From NCBI RefSeq assembly GCF_003012345.1, contig NZ_PVRV01000013.1, positions 31,870 to 95,869 of the forward strand: 64,000 nt of DNA, read 5' to 3'. The notes beneath the pieces are model-generated. The model searched no databases. It worked only from the letters and a program-made list of their open reading frames with translations, and was not told the origin of the DNA. The translations under genes were made by a program, and so were the position numbers. How positions within the stretch are numbered: the stretch's first letter is position 1; each line of letters starts with the position of its first letter. Shown in pieces: positions 1 through 10,695 of this stretch. This DNA comes from Phytohalomonas tamaricis. Its GTDB lineage: Bacteria > Pseudomonadota > Gammaproteobacteria > Pseudomonadales > Halomonadaceae.

Positions 1-75
1 GGTCACAAGCTAGGCGAGTTCGCTGCCACCCGCACCTACCGCGGCCACGCGGCAGACAAGAAAGCCAAGCGGTAA
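1..75 (+). CDS. rpsS: 30S ribosomal protein S19 (uS19), C-terminal fragment
   Basis: The window opens inside this gene. The last 24 codons encode a basic tail beginning [16 protein letters not shown], the normal C-terminus of S19, which binds the head of the 30S subunit near S13. It ends 16 bases before rplV, as expected in the S10 operon. The N-terminal two thirds lie outside the window. Confidence 0.93.
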   Translation, partial: GHKLGEFAATRTYRGHAADKKAKR

Positions 76-91
76 GGGAGAGGACTATAAA

Positions 92-427
92 ATGGAAGAA
101 GTAGCTGCAAAATTGCGCGGCGCTCGCCTGTCCGCCCAGAAGGCCCGTTTGGTGGCTGATCAGGTGCGGGGCAAGCCGGTCGCCGAAGCTCTAGACCTGC
201 TGACATTCAGCCCGAAAAAGGCTGCCAAGCTGGTCAAGAAAGTGCTTCAGTCCGCTATTGCTAATGCGGAAGAAAACAACGGCATGGACATCGACGAGCT
301 ACGCGTCTCGACCATCTGTGTCGATGAGGGTATGACGCTGAAGCGTATCCAGCCGCGTGCCAAAGGCCGTGCGGATCGCATCCTGAAGCGCACTTGCCAC
401 ATCACCGTCAAGGTAGCCGAGAAGTAG
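92..427 (+). CDS. rplV: 50S ribosomal protein L22 (uL22)
   Basis: A 111-residue basic protein with the L22 fold: an N-terminal helix region ([20 protein letters not shown]) followed by the long beta-hairpin region around residues 80-100 that reaches into the peptide exit tunnel. Length matches the family. It has a GGGAGAGGA ribosome-binding site just upstream and sits between rpsS and rpsC, the universal S10-operon order. The hairpin is where macrolide-resistance changes occur in other bacteria; nothing abnormal is seen here. Confidence 0.97.
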   Translation: MEEVAAKLRGARLSAQKARLVADQVRGKPVAEALDLLTFSPKKAAKLVKKVLQSAIANAEENNGMDIDELRVSTICVDEGMTLKRIQPRAKGRADRILKRTCHITVKVAEK

Positions 428-438
428 GAGTCGACCAG

Positions 439-1140
439 ATGGGTCAGAAAGTACATCCAACAGGTATTCGCCTCGGGATCGTCAAGGACCATACATCGGT
501 CTGGTACGCTGAGGGCCGCGATTACGCTGACAAGTTGAACAACGATCTTCAGGTGCGTCGCTTCCTGCAAGAGCGTTTGAAGAATGCATCACTTAGCCAT
601 GTTCAGATTGAGCGTCCGGCTAACAATGCCCGTATTACTATTCATACTGCCCGTCCGGGTATCGTGATTGGTAAGAAAGGTGAAGACGTCGATCGTCTGC
701 GTCGTGATCTCACTCAGATGATGGGTGTGCCGGTGCATGTCAATATCGAGGAAGTTCGCAAGCCGGAACTTGACGCTCAACTGGTTGCGCAGAATATTGC
801 TGGCCAGCTTGAACGCCGTGTGATGTTCCGTCGTGCCATGAAACGCTCTGTGCAGAACGCTATGCGTCTCGGCGCCAAGGGTATCAAGGTGCAACTGTCC
901 GGACGTCTCGGTGGTGCTGAAATTGCCCGTACAGAATGGTATCGCGAAGGTCGTGTGCCGTTGCACACCCTGCGTGCTGATATCGACTACGCGACCTATG
1001 AAGCCCATACAACCTATGGCGTCATCGGCGTCAAGGTCTGGGTCTTCAAGGGTGAAATTCTTGGGGGCATCGAAGAGGTCCGGGCCAAGCAGAAACAGCC
1101 TCAGCCTGCGTCCGCACCTAAGAAGAAAGGTTCCAAGTAA
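439..1140 (+). CDS. rpsC: 30S ribosomal protein S3 (uS3)
   Basis: S3 sits at the mRNA entry channel of the 30S subunit. The start is the ATG at 439 ([13 protein letters not shown]), preceded by TAGGAG; the same frame is open back to 394 inside rplV, but that extension matches nothing in the family. The protein is 233 residues, with a KH domain carrying the GxxG loop as IGKKGED in the N-terminal half and the conserved C-terminal S3 domain ([19 protein letters not shown]). The lysine-rich tail is usual. rplP follows after 14 bases. Confidence 0.96.
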   Translation: MGQKVHPTGIRLGIVKDHTSVWYAEGRDYADKLNNDLQVRRFLQERLKNASLSHVQIERPANNARITIHTARPGIVIGKKGEDVDRLRRDLTQMMGVPVHVNIEEVRKPELDAQLVAQNIAGQLERRVMFRRAMKRSVQNAMRLGAKGIKVQLSGRLGGAEIARTEWYREGRVPLHTLRADIDYATYEAHTTYGVIGVKVWVFKGEILGGIEEVRAKQKQPQPASAPKKKGSK

Positions 1141-1154
1141 GGGGGTAGTCGTCG

Positions 1155-1568
1155 ATGTTACAGCCCAAGCGTACCAAATTCCGTAAGCAGCAAAAGGGCC
1201 GCAACCGCGGTCTCGCGCATCGCGGTAGTAGCGTGAGCTTCGGTGAATTCGGTCTCAAGGCCACTGGTCGTGGTCGTATCACCGCACGCCAGATTGAAGC
1301 CGGCCGTCGTGCGATTACTCGTCACGTAAAGCGCGGTGGGAAGATCTGGATTCGAGTTTTCCCGGATAAGCCAATTTCCGAGAAGCCGCTCGAAGTTCGT
1401 ATGGGTAAAGGTAAAGGTTCCGTTGAGTATTGGGTTGCCCAGATTCAGCCGGGTAAAGTGCTCTACGAAATCGAAGGTGTATCTGAAGAGTTGGCGCGTG
1501 AAGCATTCTCGCTAGCTGCTCAGAAGATGCCTATTGCCACCATCTTTGTGAAACGGACGGTGATGTGA
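1155..1568 (+). CDS. rplP: 50S ribosomal protein L16 (uL16)
   Basis: A 137-residue L16 starting [19 protein letters not shown], which is nearly invariant in bacteria. L16 binds 23S rRNA near the A-site tRNA elbow. The conserved [16 protein letters not shown] and [20 protein letters not shown] segments are present. The stop codon TGA overlaps the rpmC start (TGATG), so the two genes are probably translationally coupled. Confidence 0.97.
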   Translation: MLQPKRTKFRKQQKGRNRGLAHRGSSVSFGEFGLKATGRGRITARQIEAGRRAITRHVKRGGKIWIRVFPDKPISEKPLEVRMGKGKGSVEYWVAQIQPGKVLYEIEGVSEELAREAFSLAAQKMPIATIFVKRTVM

Positions 1569-1759
1569 TGAAAGCCCAGGAACTCCGTGATAAGTCAGTC
1601 GGATCGCTTCAGGAGCAGCTCTTTGAGCTTCTTCGTGAGCAGTTCAATCTGCGCATGCAGAAGGCAACTGGTCAGTTGAACCAGAGTCATCTGCTAAAAC
1701 AGGTGCGCCGCGATATCGCTCGTGTGAAGACTGTGCTCAACGAGAAGTCAGGTAACTGA
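1568..1759 (+). CDS. rpmC: 50S ribosomal protein L29 (uL29)
   Basis: A 63-residue helical-hairpin protein ([18 protein letters not shown]) that sits at the exit-tunnel rim and contributes to the docking site for trigger factor and SRP. The ATG at 1568 overlaps the rplP stop; a GTG one codon upstream would add one residue but ATG is the likelier start. The C-terminal helix keeps the family's [15 protein letters not shown] pattern. rpsQ starts one base after the stop. Confidence 0.95.
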   Translation: MKAQELRDKSVGSLQEQLFELLREQFNLRMQKATGQLNQSHLLKQVRRDIARVKTVLNEKSGN

Positions 1760-1760
1760 T

Positions 1761-2021
1761 ATGGCCGAAGAAAAGAAAGCACGTAGGCTCACCGGAAAGG
1801 TGGTGAGCGACAAGATGGAAAAATCCATCGTCGTGATGATTGAGCGCAGTGAGCGCCATCCCATCTACGGCAAATACGTAAAGCGCTCCACCAAACTGCA
1901 CGCTCATGATGAAGCCAACCAGGCGAAACTTGGCGATACGGTCTCTATTGAAGAGTCCCGTCCTATCTCCAAGAAAAAAGCCTGGTCACTGGTTGAAGTG
2001 ATCGAGCAGGCGAAGGGCTAA
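1761..2021 (+). CDS. rpsQ: 30S ribosomal protein S17 (uS17)
   Basis: An 86-residue OB-fold primary 16S rRNA-binding protein. The family landmarks [29 protein letters not shown] and [15 protein letters not shown] are all visible. It is the last gene of the S10 operon in the usual arrangement. The 44-base gap to rplN has no obvious terminator, so readthrough into spc is likely. Confidence 0.96.
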   Translation: MAEEKKARRLTGKVVSDKMEKSIVVMIERSERHPIYGKYVKRSTKLHAHDEANQAKLGDTVSIEESRPISKKKAWSLVEVIEQAKG

Positions 2022-2065
2022 GCCCGGCAAGCGCAGTGCAGTCAGTGTAGGTTTGGAGAAAACCG

Positions 2066-2437
2066 ATGATTCAGACTCAGACAATGCTGGATGTCGCCGA
2101 CAACAGCGGCGCGCGCCGGGTCCAGTGCATTAAAGTGCTGGGCGGCTCTCACCGCCGTTACGCGCGCGTGGGCGACATCATTAAGGTGACGGTGAAAGAA
2201 GCTATTCCGCGTGGCCGTGTCAAGAAAGGCCAGGTGTTGAAAGCTGTAGTTGTGCGCACCAGAAGTGGTGTTCGCCGTCCCGATGGTTCACTCATCCGCT
2301 TCGATGGAAATGCGGCCGTTTTGTTGAACAACACCAACGAACAGCCGATCGGCACCCGTATTTTCGGACCGGTAACTCGTGAGCTTCGTACTGAGAAGTT
2401 CATGAAGATCATTTCCTTGGCGCCTGAAGTGCTGTAA
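2066..2437 (+). CDS. rplN: 50S ribosomal protein L14 (uL14)
   Basis: First gene of the spc cluster. The 123-residue protein begins [19 protein letters not shown], the invariant L14 start, and keeps the [16 protein letters not shown] and [11 protein letters not shown] segments. L14 forms part of the 30S-50S interface with L19. A TTTGGAGAAAA ribosome-binding site precedes the ATG. A 228-codon open frame on the opposite strand across this region is a coding shadow. Confidence 0.97.
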   Translation: MIQTQTMLDVADNSGARRVQCIKVLGGSHRRYARVGDIIKVTVKEAIPRGRVKKGQVLKAVVVRTRSGVRRPDGSLIRFDGNAAVLLNNTNEQPIGTRIFGPVTRELRTEKFMKIISLAPEVL

Positions 2438-2451
2438 GGAGCGAGGCGAAT

Positions 2452-2769
2452 ATGCGTAAGATTAAACGTGACGACGAAGTGATCGTCATCGCCGGCAAGG
2501 ACAAGGGCAAGCGCGGTACCGTCAAGCGGGTACTCAAGGACGGCCGGTTTGTCGTCGCTGGTGTGAACATGATTAAGCGTCACACCAAGCCCAACCCGAT
2601 GCTGGGCAACCAGGGGGGTATCGTCGAGCGTGAGGCTCCGATCCACGAATCCAACGTGGCGATCTTCAACCAGGAGACCGGCAAGGCGGATCGGGTCGGC
2701 TTTCAGGTGCAAGATGACGGTACCAAAGTCCGTATCTTTAAGTCGACGCAAAAGCAGATCGACGCCTAA
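2452..2769 (+). CDS. rplX: 50S ribosomal protein L24 (uL24)
   Basis: A 105-residue KOW-domain protein: the KOW motif ([20 protein letters not shown]) is at the N-terminus. L24 is an early 50S assembly factor near the tunnel exit. The spacing is 14 bases after rplN and 18 before rplE. In E. coli the S8 repressor binds spc mRNA around the following rplE start; I cannot confirm the corresponding fold here. Confidence 0.96.
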   Translation: MRKIKRDDEVIVIAGKDKGKRGTVKRVLKDGRFVVAGVNMIKRHTKPNPMLGNQGGIVEREAPIHESNVAIFNQETGKADRVGFQVQDDGTKVRIFKSTQKQIDA

Positions 2770-2787
2770 CGCGACTCGGGTGGCAAC

Positions 2788-3327
2788 ATGGCGAACTTGA
2801 AAGAACAGTATAGAAATGAGGTGATGGCCCAGCTCAAGGAGCAATTCGGCTACGCCAACGTGATGCAGGTGCCCAAGATCACGAAAGTGACGCTGAACAT
2901 GGGTATTGGCGAAGCGACCAGTGACAAGAAGCTGATCGACAACGCCGCTGGTGATCTGGAGAAGCTTTCCGGTCAGAAGCCGATCGTGACCAAAGCACGC
3001 AAGTCAGTTGCGGGCTTCAAGGTCCGCGAAGGCTGGCCGATTGGCATCAAGGTCACTCTGCGTAGCGAACGCATGTGGGACTTCCTTGACCGTCTGGTCA
3101 ATATTGCGATTCCACGTGTTCGTGACTTCCGTGGTCTCAACCCGAAGTCCTTTGACGGTCGTGGCAATTACTCCATGGGGGTTCGTGAGCAGATCATTTT
3201 CCCGGAGATCGAATATGATAAAATCGATCGCATTCGGGGCCTGGATATCACGATAACCACCAGCGCCAACACCGACGATGAAGGTCGTGCACTGTTGAGT
3301 GCGCTGAACTTCCCGTTCAAGAAATAA
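2788..3327 (+). CDS. rplE: 50S ribosomal protein L5 (uL5)
   Basis: A 179-residue L5, which binds 5S rRNA in the central protuberance. Typical segments are [36 protein letters not shown] and the C-terminal [20 protein letters not shown]. Length is normal for gammaproteobacteria. It lies between rplX and rpsN in standard spc order; open frames on the other strand are shadows. Confidence 0.97.
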   Translation: MANLKEQYRNEVMAQLKEQFGYANVMQVPKITKVTLNMGIGEATSDKKLIDNAAGDLEKLSGQKPIVTKARKSVAGFKVREGWPIGIKVTLRSERMWDFLDRLVNIAIPRVRDFRGLNPKSFDGRGNYSMGVREQIIFPEIEYDKIDRIRGLDITITTSANTDDEGRALLSALNFPFKK

Positions 3328-3337
3328 GGGTGAGATC

Positions 3338-3643
3338 ATGGCAAAGAAAAGCATGATGGAGCGTGAGCTCAAGCGTACCCAACTGGTGCAGAAGTACGCC
3401 GGTCGTCGCGCTGAGCTCAAAGCCATCATTAACAATGTGAACGCTTCTGACGAAGAGCGCTTCGATGCGCAGCTGCAGTTACAGAAGCTGCCGCGTGACT
3501 CGAGCCCTGTACGCCAGCGTAATCGCTGCCGTATTACGGGCCGTCCGCATGGCTTCTACAACAAGTTCGGGCTTGCCCGTAACATGCTGCGTGAAGCCGC
3601 TATGCGTGGTGACGTTCCCGGCCTGACCAAGTCCAGCTGGTAA
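3338..3643 (+). CDS. rpsN: 30S ribosomal protein S14 (uS14), zinc-free long form
   Basis: A 101-residue S14 of the long type without the CxxC zinc pairs, as is usual in gammaproteobacteria. It starts [20 protein letters not shown] and ends with the conserved [20 protein letters not shown] block. It assembles into the 30S head late in biogenesis. GGTGAGA upstream serves as ribosome-binding site; 10 bases separate it from rplE. Confidence 0.97.
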   Translation: MAKKSMMERELKRTQLVQKYAGRRAELKAIINNVNASDEERFDAQLQLQKLPRDSSPVRQRNRCRITGRPHGFYNKFGLARNMLREAAMRGDVPGLTKSSW

Positions 3644-3667
3644 CCACGTTAATCAGGAGCGCAACAA

Positions 3668-4060
3668 ATGAGCATGCAAGACACTCTATCGGATATGCTG
3701 ACACGTATCCGTAATGCGCAGTTAGCCACTAAGGAAACGGTTTCCATGCCGTCTTCCAAACTCAAGATTGAGGTGGCTCGCGTGTTGAAAGAAGAGGGTT
3801 ATATTGCAGAGTATGCGGTGGAAGAAAGTGAGAAACCGCAGCTTTCTGTAACTCTGAAGTATTTTGAAGGTAAGCCGGTCATCGAGCACCTGCAGCGCGT
3901 TTCTAAGCCGTCACTGCGTATCTATAAGGGCAAAGGTGAGTTGCCTACGGTCGCAGACGGCTTGGGCGTAGCGATCGTTTCCACCTCTAAAGGCGTGATG
4001 ACTGATCGCGCGGCGCGTCAAGCCGGCGTCGGCGGTGAAGTCATCTGCACCGTATTCTAG
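3668..4060 (+). CDS. rpsH: 30S ribosomal protein S8 (uS8)
   Basis: A 130-residue primary 16S rRNA-binding protein. Recognisable stretches are [16 protein letters not shown] at the N-terminus and [17 protein letters not shown] with GGEVICTVF at the end. In E. coli S8 is also the translational repressor of the spc operon, so this protein probably regulates its own neighbours. The AGGAGCGCAACAA leader places a strong ribosome-binding site before the ATG. Confidence 0.97.
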   Translation: MSMQDTLSDMLTRIRNAQLATKETVSMPSSKLKIEVARVLKEEGYIAEYAVEESEKPQLSVTLKYFEGKPVIEHLQRVSKPSLRIYKGKGELPTVADGLGVAIVSTSKGVMTDRAARQAGVGGEVICTVF

Positions 4061-4069
4061 GAGTGAGAA

Positions 4070-4600
4070 ATGTCTAGGATCGCAAAATATCCGGTTAAAC
4101 TGCCAAATGGCGTCGAAGTCAAGATCGAAGGTGATAAGCTGACCGTTAAAGGTGGTCAGGGTCAGCTTGAGCTGGACGTGCATCAAGACGTTATTGTTGG
4201 GCAGGAAGAAGGAACGCTGACGTTCAAGCCTAGTGAAGAAGCTAAGGATTGGGCGATGGCTGGTACTACTCGTGCATTGGTCAACAATATGGTTGTGGGC
4301 GTTTCTGAAGGGTTTACCAAAACTCTTGAGATCAACGGTGTAGGTTATCGTGCCCAGGCTAGCGGCCAGTCCATCAATCTAACGCTCGGCTTTTCTCATC
4401 CGGTCGATTACACGTTGCCTCAGGGTGTTACCGCGGAAACACCGCGTAATACTACGATCGTGCTGAAAAGCGCGGACAAGCAGCGTCTCGGCCAGGTGGC
4501 GGCAGAAATTCGTGCTTTCCGTCCGCCCGAGCCCTATAAGGGCAAGGGTATCCGGTACAGCGACGAACAGGTTCGCCGTAAAGAAGCCAAGAAGAAGTAA
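4070..4600 (+). CDS. rplF: 50S ribosomal protein L6 (uL6)
   Basis: A 176-residue protein with two tandem L6 domains. The C-terminal signature [11 protein letters not shown] near residue 152 is the RNA-contact loop of the family. L6 lies near the factor-binding centre of the 50S subunit. The gene starts ATGTCTAGG 9 bases after rpsH, with GGAGTGAGAA as ribosome-binding site. Confidence 0.97.
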   Translation: MSRIAKYPVKLPNGVEVKIEGDKLTVKGGQGQLELDVHQDVIVGQEEGTLTFKPSEEAKDWAMAGTTRALVNNMVVGVSEGFTKTLEINGVGYRAQASGQSINLTLGFSHPVDYTLPQGVTAETPRNTTIVLKSADKQRLGQVAAEIRAFRPPEPYKGKGIRYSDEQVRRKEAKKK

Positions 4601-4609
4601 GGCAGGGTT

Positions 4610-4960
4610 ATGAACGCGAAGAAAGAATCTCGTCTCCGTCGTGCCCGCCGCACGCGTGCCAAAATCCGCGAGTTGGGTGTCGATCGTTTGTGTGTCAACC
4701 GCACACCGCGTCACATGTATGCCCAAATTATTTCCGCCGATGGTGGACGTGTGCTGGTTAGCGCATCCACTTTAGACAAGTCGCTGCGTGAAGCAGCGAC
4801 TGGTAATGCGGAAGCCGCCGCCAAGGTCGGCTCGCTTTTGGCCGAGCGCGCGAAAGAAGCGGGTATCACTGAAGTTGCCTTCGACCGTTCCGGGTACAAG
4901 TACCACGGTCGCGTCAAGGCCCTCGCTGACGCCGCGCGTGAAGGCGGCCTGCAATTCTAA
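4610..4960 (+). CDS. rplR: 50S ribosomal protein L18 (uL18)
   Basis: A 116-residue 5S rRNA-binding protein. It begins [20 protein letters not shown] and contains [16 protein letters not shown] and [22 protein letters not shown], all typical. It follows rplF by 9 bases and precedes rpsE by 11. Confidence 0.97.
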   Translation: MNAKKESRLRRARRTRAKIRELGVDRLCVNRTPRHMYAQIISADGGRVLVSASTLDKSLREAATGNAEAAAKVGSLLAERAKEAGITEVAFDRSGYKYHGRVKALADAAREGGLQF

Positions 4961-4971
4961 AGGGTTTTACG

Positions 4972-5475
4972 ATGGCGAATAACGAACAGAAAGGCAGCGG
5001 TGAACTGCAAGAAAAACTTGTGCAGATCAACCGTGTCGCCAAAGTGGTCAAAGGTGGTCGAATCTTCGGCTTCACCGCTTTGACCGTTGTTGGCGATGGC
5101 AAGGGTCGTATAGGCTTCGGTCGTGGCAAGGCGCGTGAAGTGCCTGTTGCGATCCAGAAGGCTATGGACCAAGCACATCGCAACATGATCAAGGTCGAAC
5201 TCAAGGGTAATACGCTGCAGTACCCGGTACGCGCCAATCATGGTGCTTCCAAGGTTTATATGCAGCCTGCATCCGAAGGTACTGGGATCATCGCCGGTGG
5301 TGCGATGCGCTCAGTGCTTGAGTTGGCCGGTGTTCATGACGTTCTGGCCAAGTGCTATGGCTCGACCAATCCGGTTAACGTTGTGCGTGCTACCGTCAAA
5401 GGTTTGGCATCTATGCGCTCGCCTGAAGACGTCGCGGCCAAGCGTGGCCTCTCCGTTGAAGCGATTACGGGGTAA
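4972..5475 (+). CDS. rpsE: 30S ribosomal protein S5 (uS5)
   Basis: A 167-residue protein with an N-terminal dsRNA-binding-like domain ([20 protein letters not shown]), the GRGKAREVP loop where spectinomycin-resistance changes occur in other bacteria, and a C-terminal GHMP-like domain ([16 protein letters not shown]). S5 lines the mRNA entry channel with S3 and S4. Start and length are normal. Confidence 0.97.
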   Translation: MANNEQKGSGELQEKLVQINRVAKVVKGGRIFGFTALTVVGDGKGRIGFGRGKAREVPVAIQKAMDQAHRNMIKVELKGNTLQYPVRANHGASKVYMQPASEGTGIIAGGAMRSVLELAGVHDVLAKCYGSTNPVNVVRATVKGLASMRSPEDVAAKRGLSVEAITG

Positions 5476-5480
5476 ACATC

Positions 5481-5663
5481 ATGTCAGCCAAGCTTAAGAT
5501 TACCCAGATCCGTAGCACTATCGGTACGATGGAAAAGCATAAGGCTACTATTCGTGGTCTTGGCCTTCGTCGTATCGGTCATACTGTCGAACTGGAAGAT
5601 ACCCCTGCCGTCCGCGGTATGATCCACAAGGTAAATTACCTTGTGCGCGTTGAGGGAGAGTAA
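5481..5663 (+). CDS. rpmD: 50S ribosomal protein L30 (uL30)
   Basis: A 60-residue protein with the compact L30 fold: [40 protein letters not shown] and MIHKVNYLV are diagnostic. Only 5 bases separate it from rpsE, and rplO follows after 3 bases, so the three are certainly co-transcribed. Confidence 0.96.
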   Translation: MSAKLKITQIRSTIGTMEKHKATIRGLGLRRIGHTVELEDTPAVRGMIHKVNYLVRVEGE

Positions 5664-5666
5664 TCC

Positions 5667-6101
5667 ATGAAACTTAATAGCCTGAGCCCGGCACCGGGTT
5701 CCAAGCACGCTGAAAAGCGCGTGGGTCGTGGCATTGGCTCCGGTCTGGGTAAGACCGGTGGCCGTGGTCACAAAGGCCAGAAGTCTCGTAGTGGTGGCAC
5801 GGTCAAGCCAGGTTTCGAAGGTGGTCAGATGCCTTTGCAGCGTCGTCTGCCGAAATTTGGTTTTACCTCAATGAAGTCACTGGTTTCTGAAGAGGTTCGC
5901 CTCTCTGAGCTGGCCAAGGTTGATGGCGAAGCTGTCACTCTTGAGACATTAAAGAAAGCCAATGTACTTAGGGATGATACGCAATTTGCGAAAATCATTC
6001 TGTCTGGTGAGCTGAGTAAAGCGGTTACGGTGCGTGGTCTCAAAGTCACCAAAGGTGCGCGAGGCGCCATTGAAGCCGCTGGCGGTAAGGTAGAGGACTA
6101 A
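5667..6101 (+). CDS. rplO: 50S ribosomal protein L15 (uL15)
   Basis: A 144-residue protein with the flexible glycine-rich, basic N-terminal arm (residues about 15-55) that threads into 23S rRNA, and a C-terminal globular domain ending [12 protein letters not shown]. The stop TAA overlaps the secY start as TAATG, indicating translational coupling of L15 and the translocon channel. Confidence 0.97.
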   Translation: MKLNSLSPAPGSKHAEKRVGRGIGSGLGKTGGRGHKGQKSRSGGTVKPGFEGGQMPLQRRLPKFGFTSMKSLVSEEVRLSELAKVDGEAVTLETLKKANVLRDDTQFAKIILSGELSKAVTVRGLKVTKGARGAIEAAGGKVED

Positions 6102-7435
6102 TGGCTAAGTCAGGAAATGTACCGGCAAATATGCAGAGTGGCTTGAGTGAACTTTGGGCTCGCCTGCGTTTCGTATTCATCGCGATCGTGGTGTACCGTA
6201 TCGGTGCCCATATTCCGGTGCCCGGTATTAATCCTGACCAGCTCGCTGCCCTCTTCAGAGAGAACCAGGGCACCATCCTGAGCCTGTTTAACATGTTTTC
6301 GGGTGGTGCGCTGGAGCGCATGAGTATCTTCGCGTTGGGTATAATGCCTTATATTTCTGCGTCGATAATCATGCAGCTCCTGACCGTGGTCTCACCTCAA
6401 CTGGAGCAGCTGAAAAAGGAAGGTGAGGCCGGCCGCCGTAAGATCAGTCAGTACACGCGCTACGCCACAGTGGTGCTGGCCCTGATCCAATCGATCGGCA
6501 TGGCAGTGGGACTGGTCGGAAACGGAGTGGCCTATAGCGCTAGCTTCAGCTTCTATTTTACCGCCGTTGCGACGCTTGTTGCTGGTGCTGTCTTCTTGAT
6601 GTGGTTGGGTGAACAGATCACGGAGAAGGGCATTGGTAATGGCATATCGTTAATCATTTTTTCCGGTATTGTTGCCGGTTTGCCCAGTGCGGTAGGCCAG
6701 GCTTTTGAGCTGGCAAGAAATGATGGCGCATGGAATGTTCTTCCGATTTTGGCATTAGCTGTACTAGCAATTGCGACAGTCGCTTTCGTGGTCTTTATCG
6801 AGCGCGGCCAGCGCCGCATTACGGTAAATTACCCGCGGCGTCAGGTAGGAAACAAGATGTATGCTGGTCAGAGCAGTTACTTACCGATGAAGGTCAATAT
6901 GGCGGGCGTCATTCCGCCGATCTTCGCTTCGAGCATCCTGCTTTTTCCTGCTTCGATTGGCCAGTGGTTTGGTCAGGGTGAGGGGATGCAGTGGCTTCAG
7001 ACAATGTCTCAGGCACTTGGGCCAGGGCAACCGCTCTATATCTTGCTTTTCGCAATAGCCGTAGTATTCTTCTGCTTTTTTTATACGGCACTGGTCTTTA
7101 ATCCTAAAGACGTCGCCGATAATTTAAAGAAATCGGGTGCTTTCCTACCGGGCATACGCCCGGGTGAACAGACGTCTCGTTACATTGATAAAGTAATGAC
7201 TCGGCTGACCTTGTTTGGTGCTCTCTACATCACGCTGGTCTCCTTGATGCCGCAGTTCCTGATGGTGGCATGGCAGGTGCCGTTTTATTTCGGCGGAACG
7301 TCATTGCTGATCGTCGTGGTAGTCATCATGGACTTCATGGCGCAGGTGCAGTCGCATCTGATGTCTCATCAATATGAGTCAGTGATGAAGAAGTCCAACC
7401 TCAAAGGGTATGGTAGCGGCGGCATCATGCGCTGA
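6101..7435 (+). CDS. secY: Protein translocase channel subunit SecY
   Basis: The pore-forming subunit of the SecYEG inner-membrane translocon. The 444-residue sequence has ten hydrophobic segments, the conserved IPVPGI near the N-terminus, the [11 protein letters not shown] motif in the middle and the cytoplasmic loop with [22 protein letters not shown] that contacts SecA and the ribosome. Length matches E. coli SecY (443). It overlaps rplO by one base and is followed by rpmJ, the standard spc ending. Confidence 0.97.
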   Translation: MAKSGNVPANMQSGLSELWARLRFVFIAIVVYRIGAHIPVPGINPDQLAALFRENQGTILSLFNMFSGGALERMSIFALGIMPYISASIIMQLLTVVSPQLEQLKKEGEAGRRKISQYTRYATVVLALIQSIGMAVGLVGNGVAYSASFSFYFTAVATLVAGAVFLMWLGEQITEKGIGNGISLIIFSGIVAGLPSAVGQAFELARNDGAWNVLPILALAVLAIATVAFVVFIERGQRRITVNYPRRQVGNKMYAGQSSYLPMKVNMAGVIPPIFASSILLFPASIGQWFGQGEGMQWLQTMSQALGPGQPLYILLFAIAVVFFCFFYTALVFNPKDVADNLKKSGAFLPGIRPGEQTSRYIDKVMTRLTLFGALYITLVSLMPQFLMVAWQVPFYFGGTSLLIVVVVIMDFMAQVQSHLMSHQYESVMKKSNLKGYGSGGIMR

Positions 7436-7463
7436 TATGCCTATGAGCTATTTGGAGTGAACC

Positions 7464-7577
7464 ATGAAAGTTCGAGCTTCAGTTAAGAAAATCTGCCGTA
7501 ATTGCAAAATTATTCGGCGCCGTGGCGCGGTACGTGTTATCTGCACTGAGCCACGTCATAAGCAGCGCCAAGGTTAA
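7464..7577 (+). CDS. rpmJ: 50S ribosomal protein L36 (bL36), zinc-binding form
   Basis: A 37-residue protein: [20 protein letters not shown] followed by [17 protein letters not shown]. The zinc ligands are all present (C11, C14, C27, H32), so this is the C+ form rather than the zinc-free paralogue some bacteria use in zinc starvation. TTTGGAGTGA supplies the ribosome-binding site 28 bases after secY. It closes the spc operon. It is below the usual ORF-length cutoff and easy to miss. Confidence 0.95.
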   Translation: MKVRASVKKICRNCKIIRRRGAVRVICTEPRHKQRQG

Positions 7578-7604
7578 ACTTGGCACTGTATTAGGTTGGG
7601 TGTC

Positions 7605-7641
7605 GCATACCTCTTGCCCTTTTGGGGGTGAAGGGGTATGC
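7605..7641 (+). terminator. Stem-loop between rpmJ and rpsM
   Basis: GCATACC at 7605-7611 pairs perfectly with GGTATGC at 7635-7641, and an inner GCCC/GGGG pairing continues the stem. There is no long T-run after it, so it is more likely a partial attenuator or RNA-processing hairpin between the spc and alpha units than a strong terminator. The alpha operon leader, to which S4 binds as repressor in E. coli, would follow it. Confidence 0.5.
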
Positions 7642-7699
7642 TGTTGCGCCTTTTGTAGATGATTAACCGAGCAAGCCGCTCAATATTCGGAGTAAGCTG

Positions 7700-8056
7700 A
7701 TGGCCCGTATTGCAGGCGTCAATATCCCGGACAACAAGCATGCGGCGATCTCGCTGACCTATATCTACGGGATTGGCCGTACTCGCGCACAGCAAATTTG
7801 TGCTGCAGTCGGTATCGCACCGAATCTCAAGATCGGCGATTTTACTGCCGAGCAACTTGATGAAGTGCGTGCCGAAGTTGGCAAATATACCGTAGAGGGC
7901 GACCTTCGCCGTGAGATCACGCTTAATATTAAGCGTCTCATGGACTTGGGTGTCTATCGTGGTCTGCGCCATCGTCGTGGTCTTCCGCTGCGTGGTCAGC
8001 GTACTAAGACCAATGCGCGTACCCGTAAGGGACCGCGTAAACCGATTCGCAAATAA
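7700..8056 (+). CDS. rpsM: 30S ribosomal protein S13 (uS13)
   Basis: A 118-residue protein opening [20 protein letters not shown] and ending with the basic tail [10 protein letters not shown] that touches P-site tRNA. S13 forms the head-to-50S bridges. It heads the alpha operon (rpsM-rpsK-rpsD-rpoA-rplQ); the 122-base gap from rpmJ holds a stem-loop and the probable S4-responsive leader. GGAGTAAGCTG precedes the ATG. Confidence 0.97.
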   Translation: MARIAGVNIPDNKHAAISLTYIYGIGRTRAQQICAAVGIAPNLKIGDFTAEQLDEVRAEVGKYTVEGDLRREITLNIKRLMDLGVYRGLRHRRGLPLRGQRTKTNARTRKGPRKPIRK

Positions 8057-8090
8057 CGCACGTTCTGGCGTTTAGACAGGAAACATCAAC

Positions 8091-8477
8091 ATGGCTAACC
8101 CGCGCAGTAACCGGAAAAAGGTTAAAAAGCAGGTTGTGGATGCGGTTGCCCACATTCATGCCTCTTTTAACAATACGATCGTGACGATCACAGACCGCCA
8201 GGGCAATGCCCTTTCATGGGCCACTGCCGGTGGTTCGGGTTTTCGTGGTTCTCGTAAGAGCACCCCGTTCGCAGCCCAAGTGGCAAGCGAACGTGCAGCA
8301 ACTGCTGCAGCCGAGTATGGTGTGAAAAACGTCGACGTGCTGGTCAAGGGCCCGGGGCCCGGCCGTGAGTCCGCCGTGCGTGCATTGAATGCCGCCGGTT
8401 TCCGCGTGCAAAGCATTACCGACGCGACTCCCGTTCCTCATAACGGGTGCCGCCCGCCGAAGAAACGCCGCGTTTAA
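8091..8477 (+). CDS. rpsK: 30S ribosomal protein S11 (uS11)
   Basis: A 128-residue platform protein. [19 protein letters not shown], the glycine-rich [17 protein letters not shown] and the terminal [18 protein letters not shown] are textbook S11. It is flanked by rpsM and rpsD in the universal alpha order, with a short 34-base gap upstream containing ACAGGAAAC as ribosome-binding site. Confidence 0.97.
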   Translation: MANPRSNRKKVKKQVVDAVAHIHASFNNTIVTITDRQGNALSWATAGGSGFRGSRKSTPFAAQVASERAATAAAEYGVKNVDVLVKGPGPGRESAVRALNAAGFRVQSITDATPVPHNGCRPPKKRRV

Positions 8478-8489
8478 GGAGACGGACTT

Positions 8490-9110
<621 letters not shown>

Positions 9111-9159
9111 TCCCATACGTGACTTCGAGTATTTGTTTGGCAGCCTGAAAGGTGTTCTT

Positions 9160-10158
9160 ATGCAGCGTTCAGTGACAGAGTTTCTCCGTCCTCGCGACAT
9201 CAAGGTCGAAGAGATCAACGCGCACCACGCGAAGATCGTGCTTGAGCCGTTCGAGCGCGGTTTCGGCCATACCCTGGGGAATGCTCTGCGTCGCATCCTT
9301 TTGTCTTCCATGCCCGGCTGTGCCGTGGTGGAAGCCGAGATCGAAGGCGTTCTTCATGAGTACAGCGCCATTGAAGGGGTTCAGGAAGATGTAATTGAAA
9401 TTCTTCTGAATCTCAAGGACGTGGCCATCAAAATGCATGGTCGCGACGATGCTGTACTGACGCTGAACAAGCAGGGTCCAGGTGTAATGACGGCTGGCGA
9501 TATTGCTGGCGATCATGATATTGAAATTGTCAATCCCGATCATGTCATTGCTCACTTGAACGATGGCGTCGAGTTGAAGATGCAGCTGCGTGTTATGCGT
9601 GGCCGTGGTTACGAGCCGGCAGATGCCCGCGCTCAAGCCGACGATGAATCCCGTGCTATTGGTCGTCTACAGTTGGATGCGACTTATAGCCCGGTTCGCC
9701 GTGTGTCTTATTCGGTTGAAGCCGCTCGTGTCGAGCAGCGTACCGACCTCGACAAGCTAGTTATCGATCTGGAAACTGACGGTACCCTGGATCCTGAAGA
9801 GGCGATTCGCCGCTCCGCTACCATTCTACAGGAGCAGCTTGCCGCCTTCGTCGATCTGGAAGCTGATAAAGAGCAGGAAGTCGAAGAGGAAGAGGATCAG
9901 ATTGATCCTATTCTGCTGCGTCCCGTAGACGATCTCGAGTTAACCGTCCGCAGTGCTAACTGTCTCAAAGCCGAGAATATTTATTATATCGGGGATCTTA
10001 TCCAGCGCACGGAAGTGGAGCTGTTGAAGACGCCGAATCTTGGCAAGAAGTCCTTGAACGAAATCAAGGATGTTCTTGAGGCACGTGGCCTGTCGCTCGG
10101 CATGCGGCTTGAAAGCTGGCCGCCGGCGAGCCTGAAAGACGACAAGGCCTCCGCCTGA
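9160..10158 (+). CDS. rpoA: DNA-directed RNA polymerase alpha subunit
   Basis: The start is the ATG at 9160 ([20 protein letters not shown]); an in-frame TTG at 9133 would add nine residues absent from the family. The 332-residue protein has the N-terminal dimerisation domain ([19 protein letters not shown]) and, after an acidic linker near residues 230-245, the C-terminal domain that binds UP elements and activators ([34 protein letters not shown]). GAAAGG serves as ribosome-binding site. Confidence 0.97.
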   Translation: MQRSVTEFLRPRDIKVEEINAHHAKIVLEPFERGFGHTLGNALRRILLSSMPGCAVVEAEIEGVLHEYSAIEGVQEDVIEILLNLKDVAIKMHGRDDAVLTLNKQGPGVMTAGDIAGDHDIEIVNPDHVIAHLNDGVELKMQLRVMRGRGYEPADARAQADDESRAIGRLQLDATYSPVRRVSYSVEAARVEQRTDLDKLVIDLETDGTLDPEEAIRRSATILQEQLAAFVDLEADKEQEVEEEEDQIDPILLRPVDDLELTVRSANCLKAENIYYIGDLIQRTEVELLKTPNLGKKSLNEIKDVLEARGLSLGMRLESWPPASLKDDKASA

Positions 10159-10198
10159 ACGGGTGACTCGAGTTCAAGATTGGTAAGGAATCACAACC

Positions 10199-10585
10199 AT
10201 GCGTCATCGTAAGAGTGGTCGTCACCTAAGTCGTACGAGCTCGCATCGCCATGCCATGTTCAAGAATATGTGCGTGTCTTTGGTCGAGCATGAAATGATC
10301 AAAACCACTTTACCTAAGGCCAAGGAACTGCGTCGTCATATCGAGCCGCTGATCACCCTGGCCAAGAACGACAGCGTCGCTAATCGTCGTCTGGCGTTCA
10401 ACCGTACGCGCTCCAAGGCTGCGGTAGGTAAGCTCTTTAATGAGCTGGGCCCACGCTACACCAACCGTCCTGGCGGTTATGTACGTGTTCTCAAGTGCGG
10501 CTTCCGTCCGGGCGATAATGCGCCTATGGCGTATGTCGAATTGGTAGATCGTCCTGTTGCTGCTGAAGCGAGCGGGGACGAGTAA
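10199..10585 (+). CDS. rplQ: 50S ribosomal protein L17 (bL17)
   Basis: A 128-residue protein beginning [20 protein letters not shown], invariant in bacteria, and containing [21 protein letters not shown]17 sits near the tunnel exit. It is the last gene of the alpha operon and is followed by an intrinsic terminator at 10612. Confidence 0.97.
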   Translation: MRHRKSGRHLSRTSSHRHAMFKNMCVSLVEHEMIKTTLPKAKELRRHIEPLITLAKNDSVANRRLAFNRTRSKAAVGKLFNELGPRYTNRPGGYVRVLKCGFRPGDNAPMAYVELVDRPVAAEASGDE

Positions 10586-10611
10586 AATTAAAACTCGTCT
10601 GATCTACAACG

Positions 10612-10640
10612 AAAGCCGGCCTTCAAGGTCGGCTTTTTTA
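10612..10640 (+). terminator. Intrinsic terminator of the alpha operon
   Basis: AAGCCGGCCTT and AAGGTCGGCTT form a GC-rich stem with a tiny loop, followed by a T-run (CTTTTTTATTT). It lies 27 bases after rplQ and ends the ribosomal block. Confidence 0.88.
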
Positions 10641-10695
10641 TTTACAGATTGGGGTACTGTAGCGCGCAACTATAAAAAACTTACAGGTGCTCACT

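Noticed and set aside
2158..2844. 228-codon open frame opposite rplN and rplX
   Set aside because: It runs antisense through three well-supported ribosomal protein genes, has no ribosome-binding site or family signature, and reflects codon composition on the coding strand.
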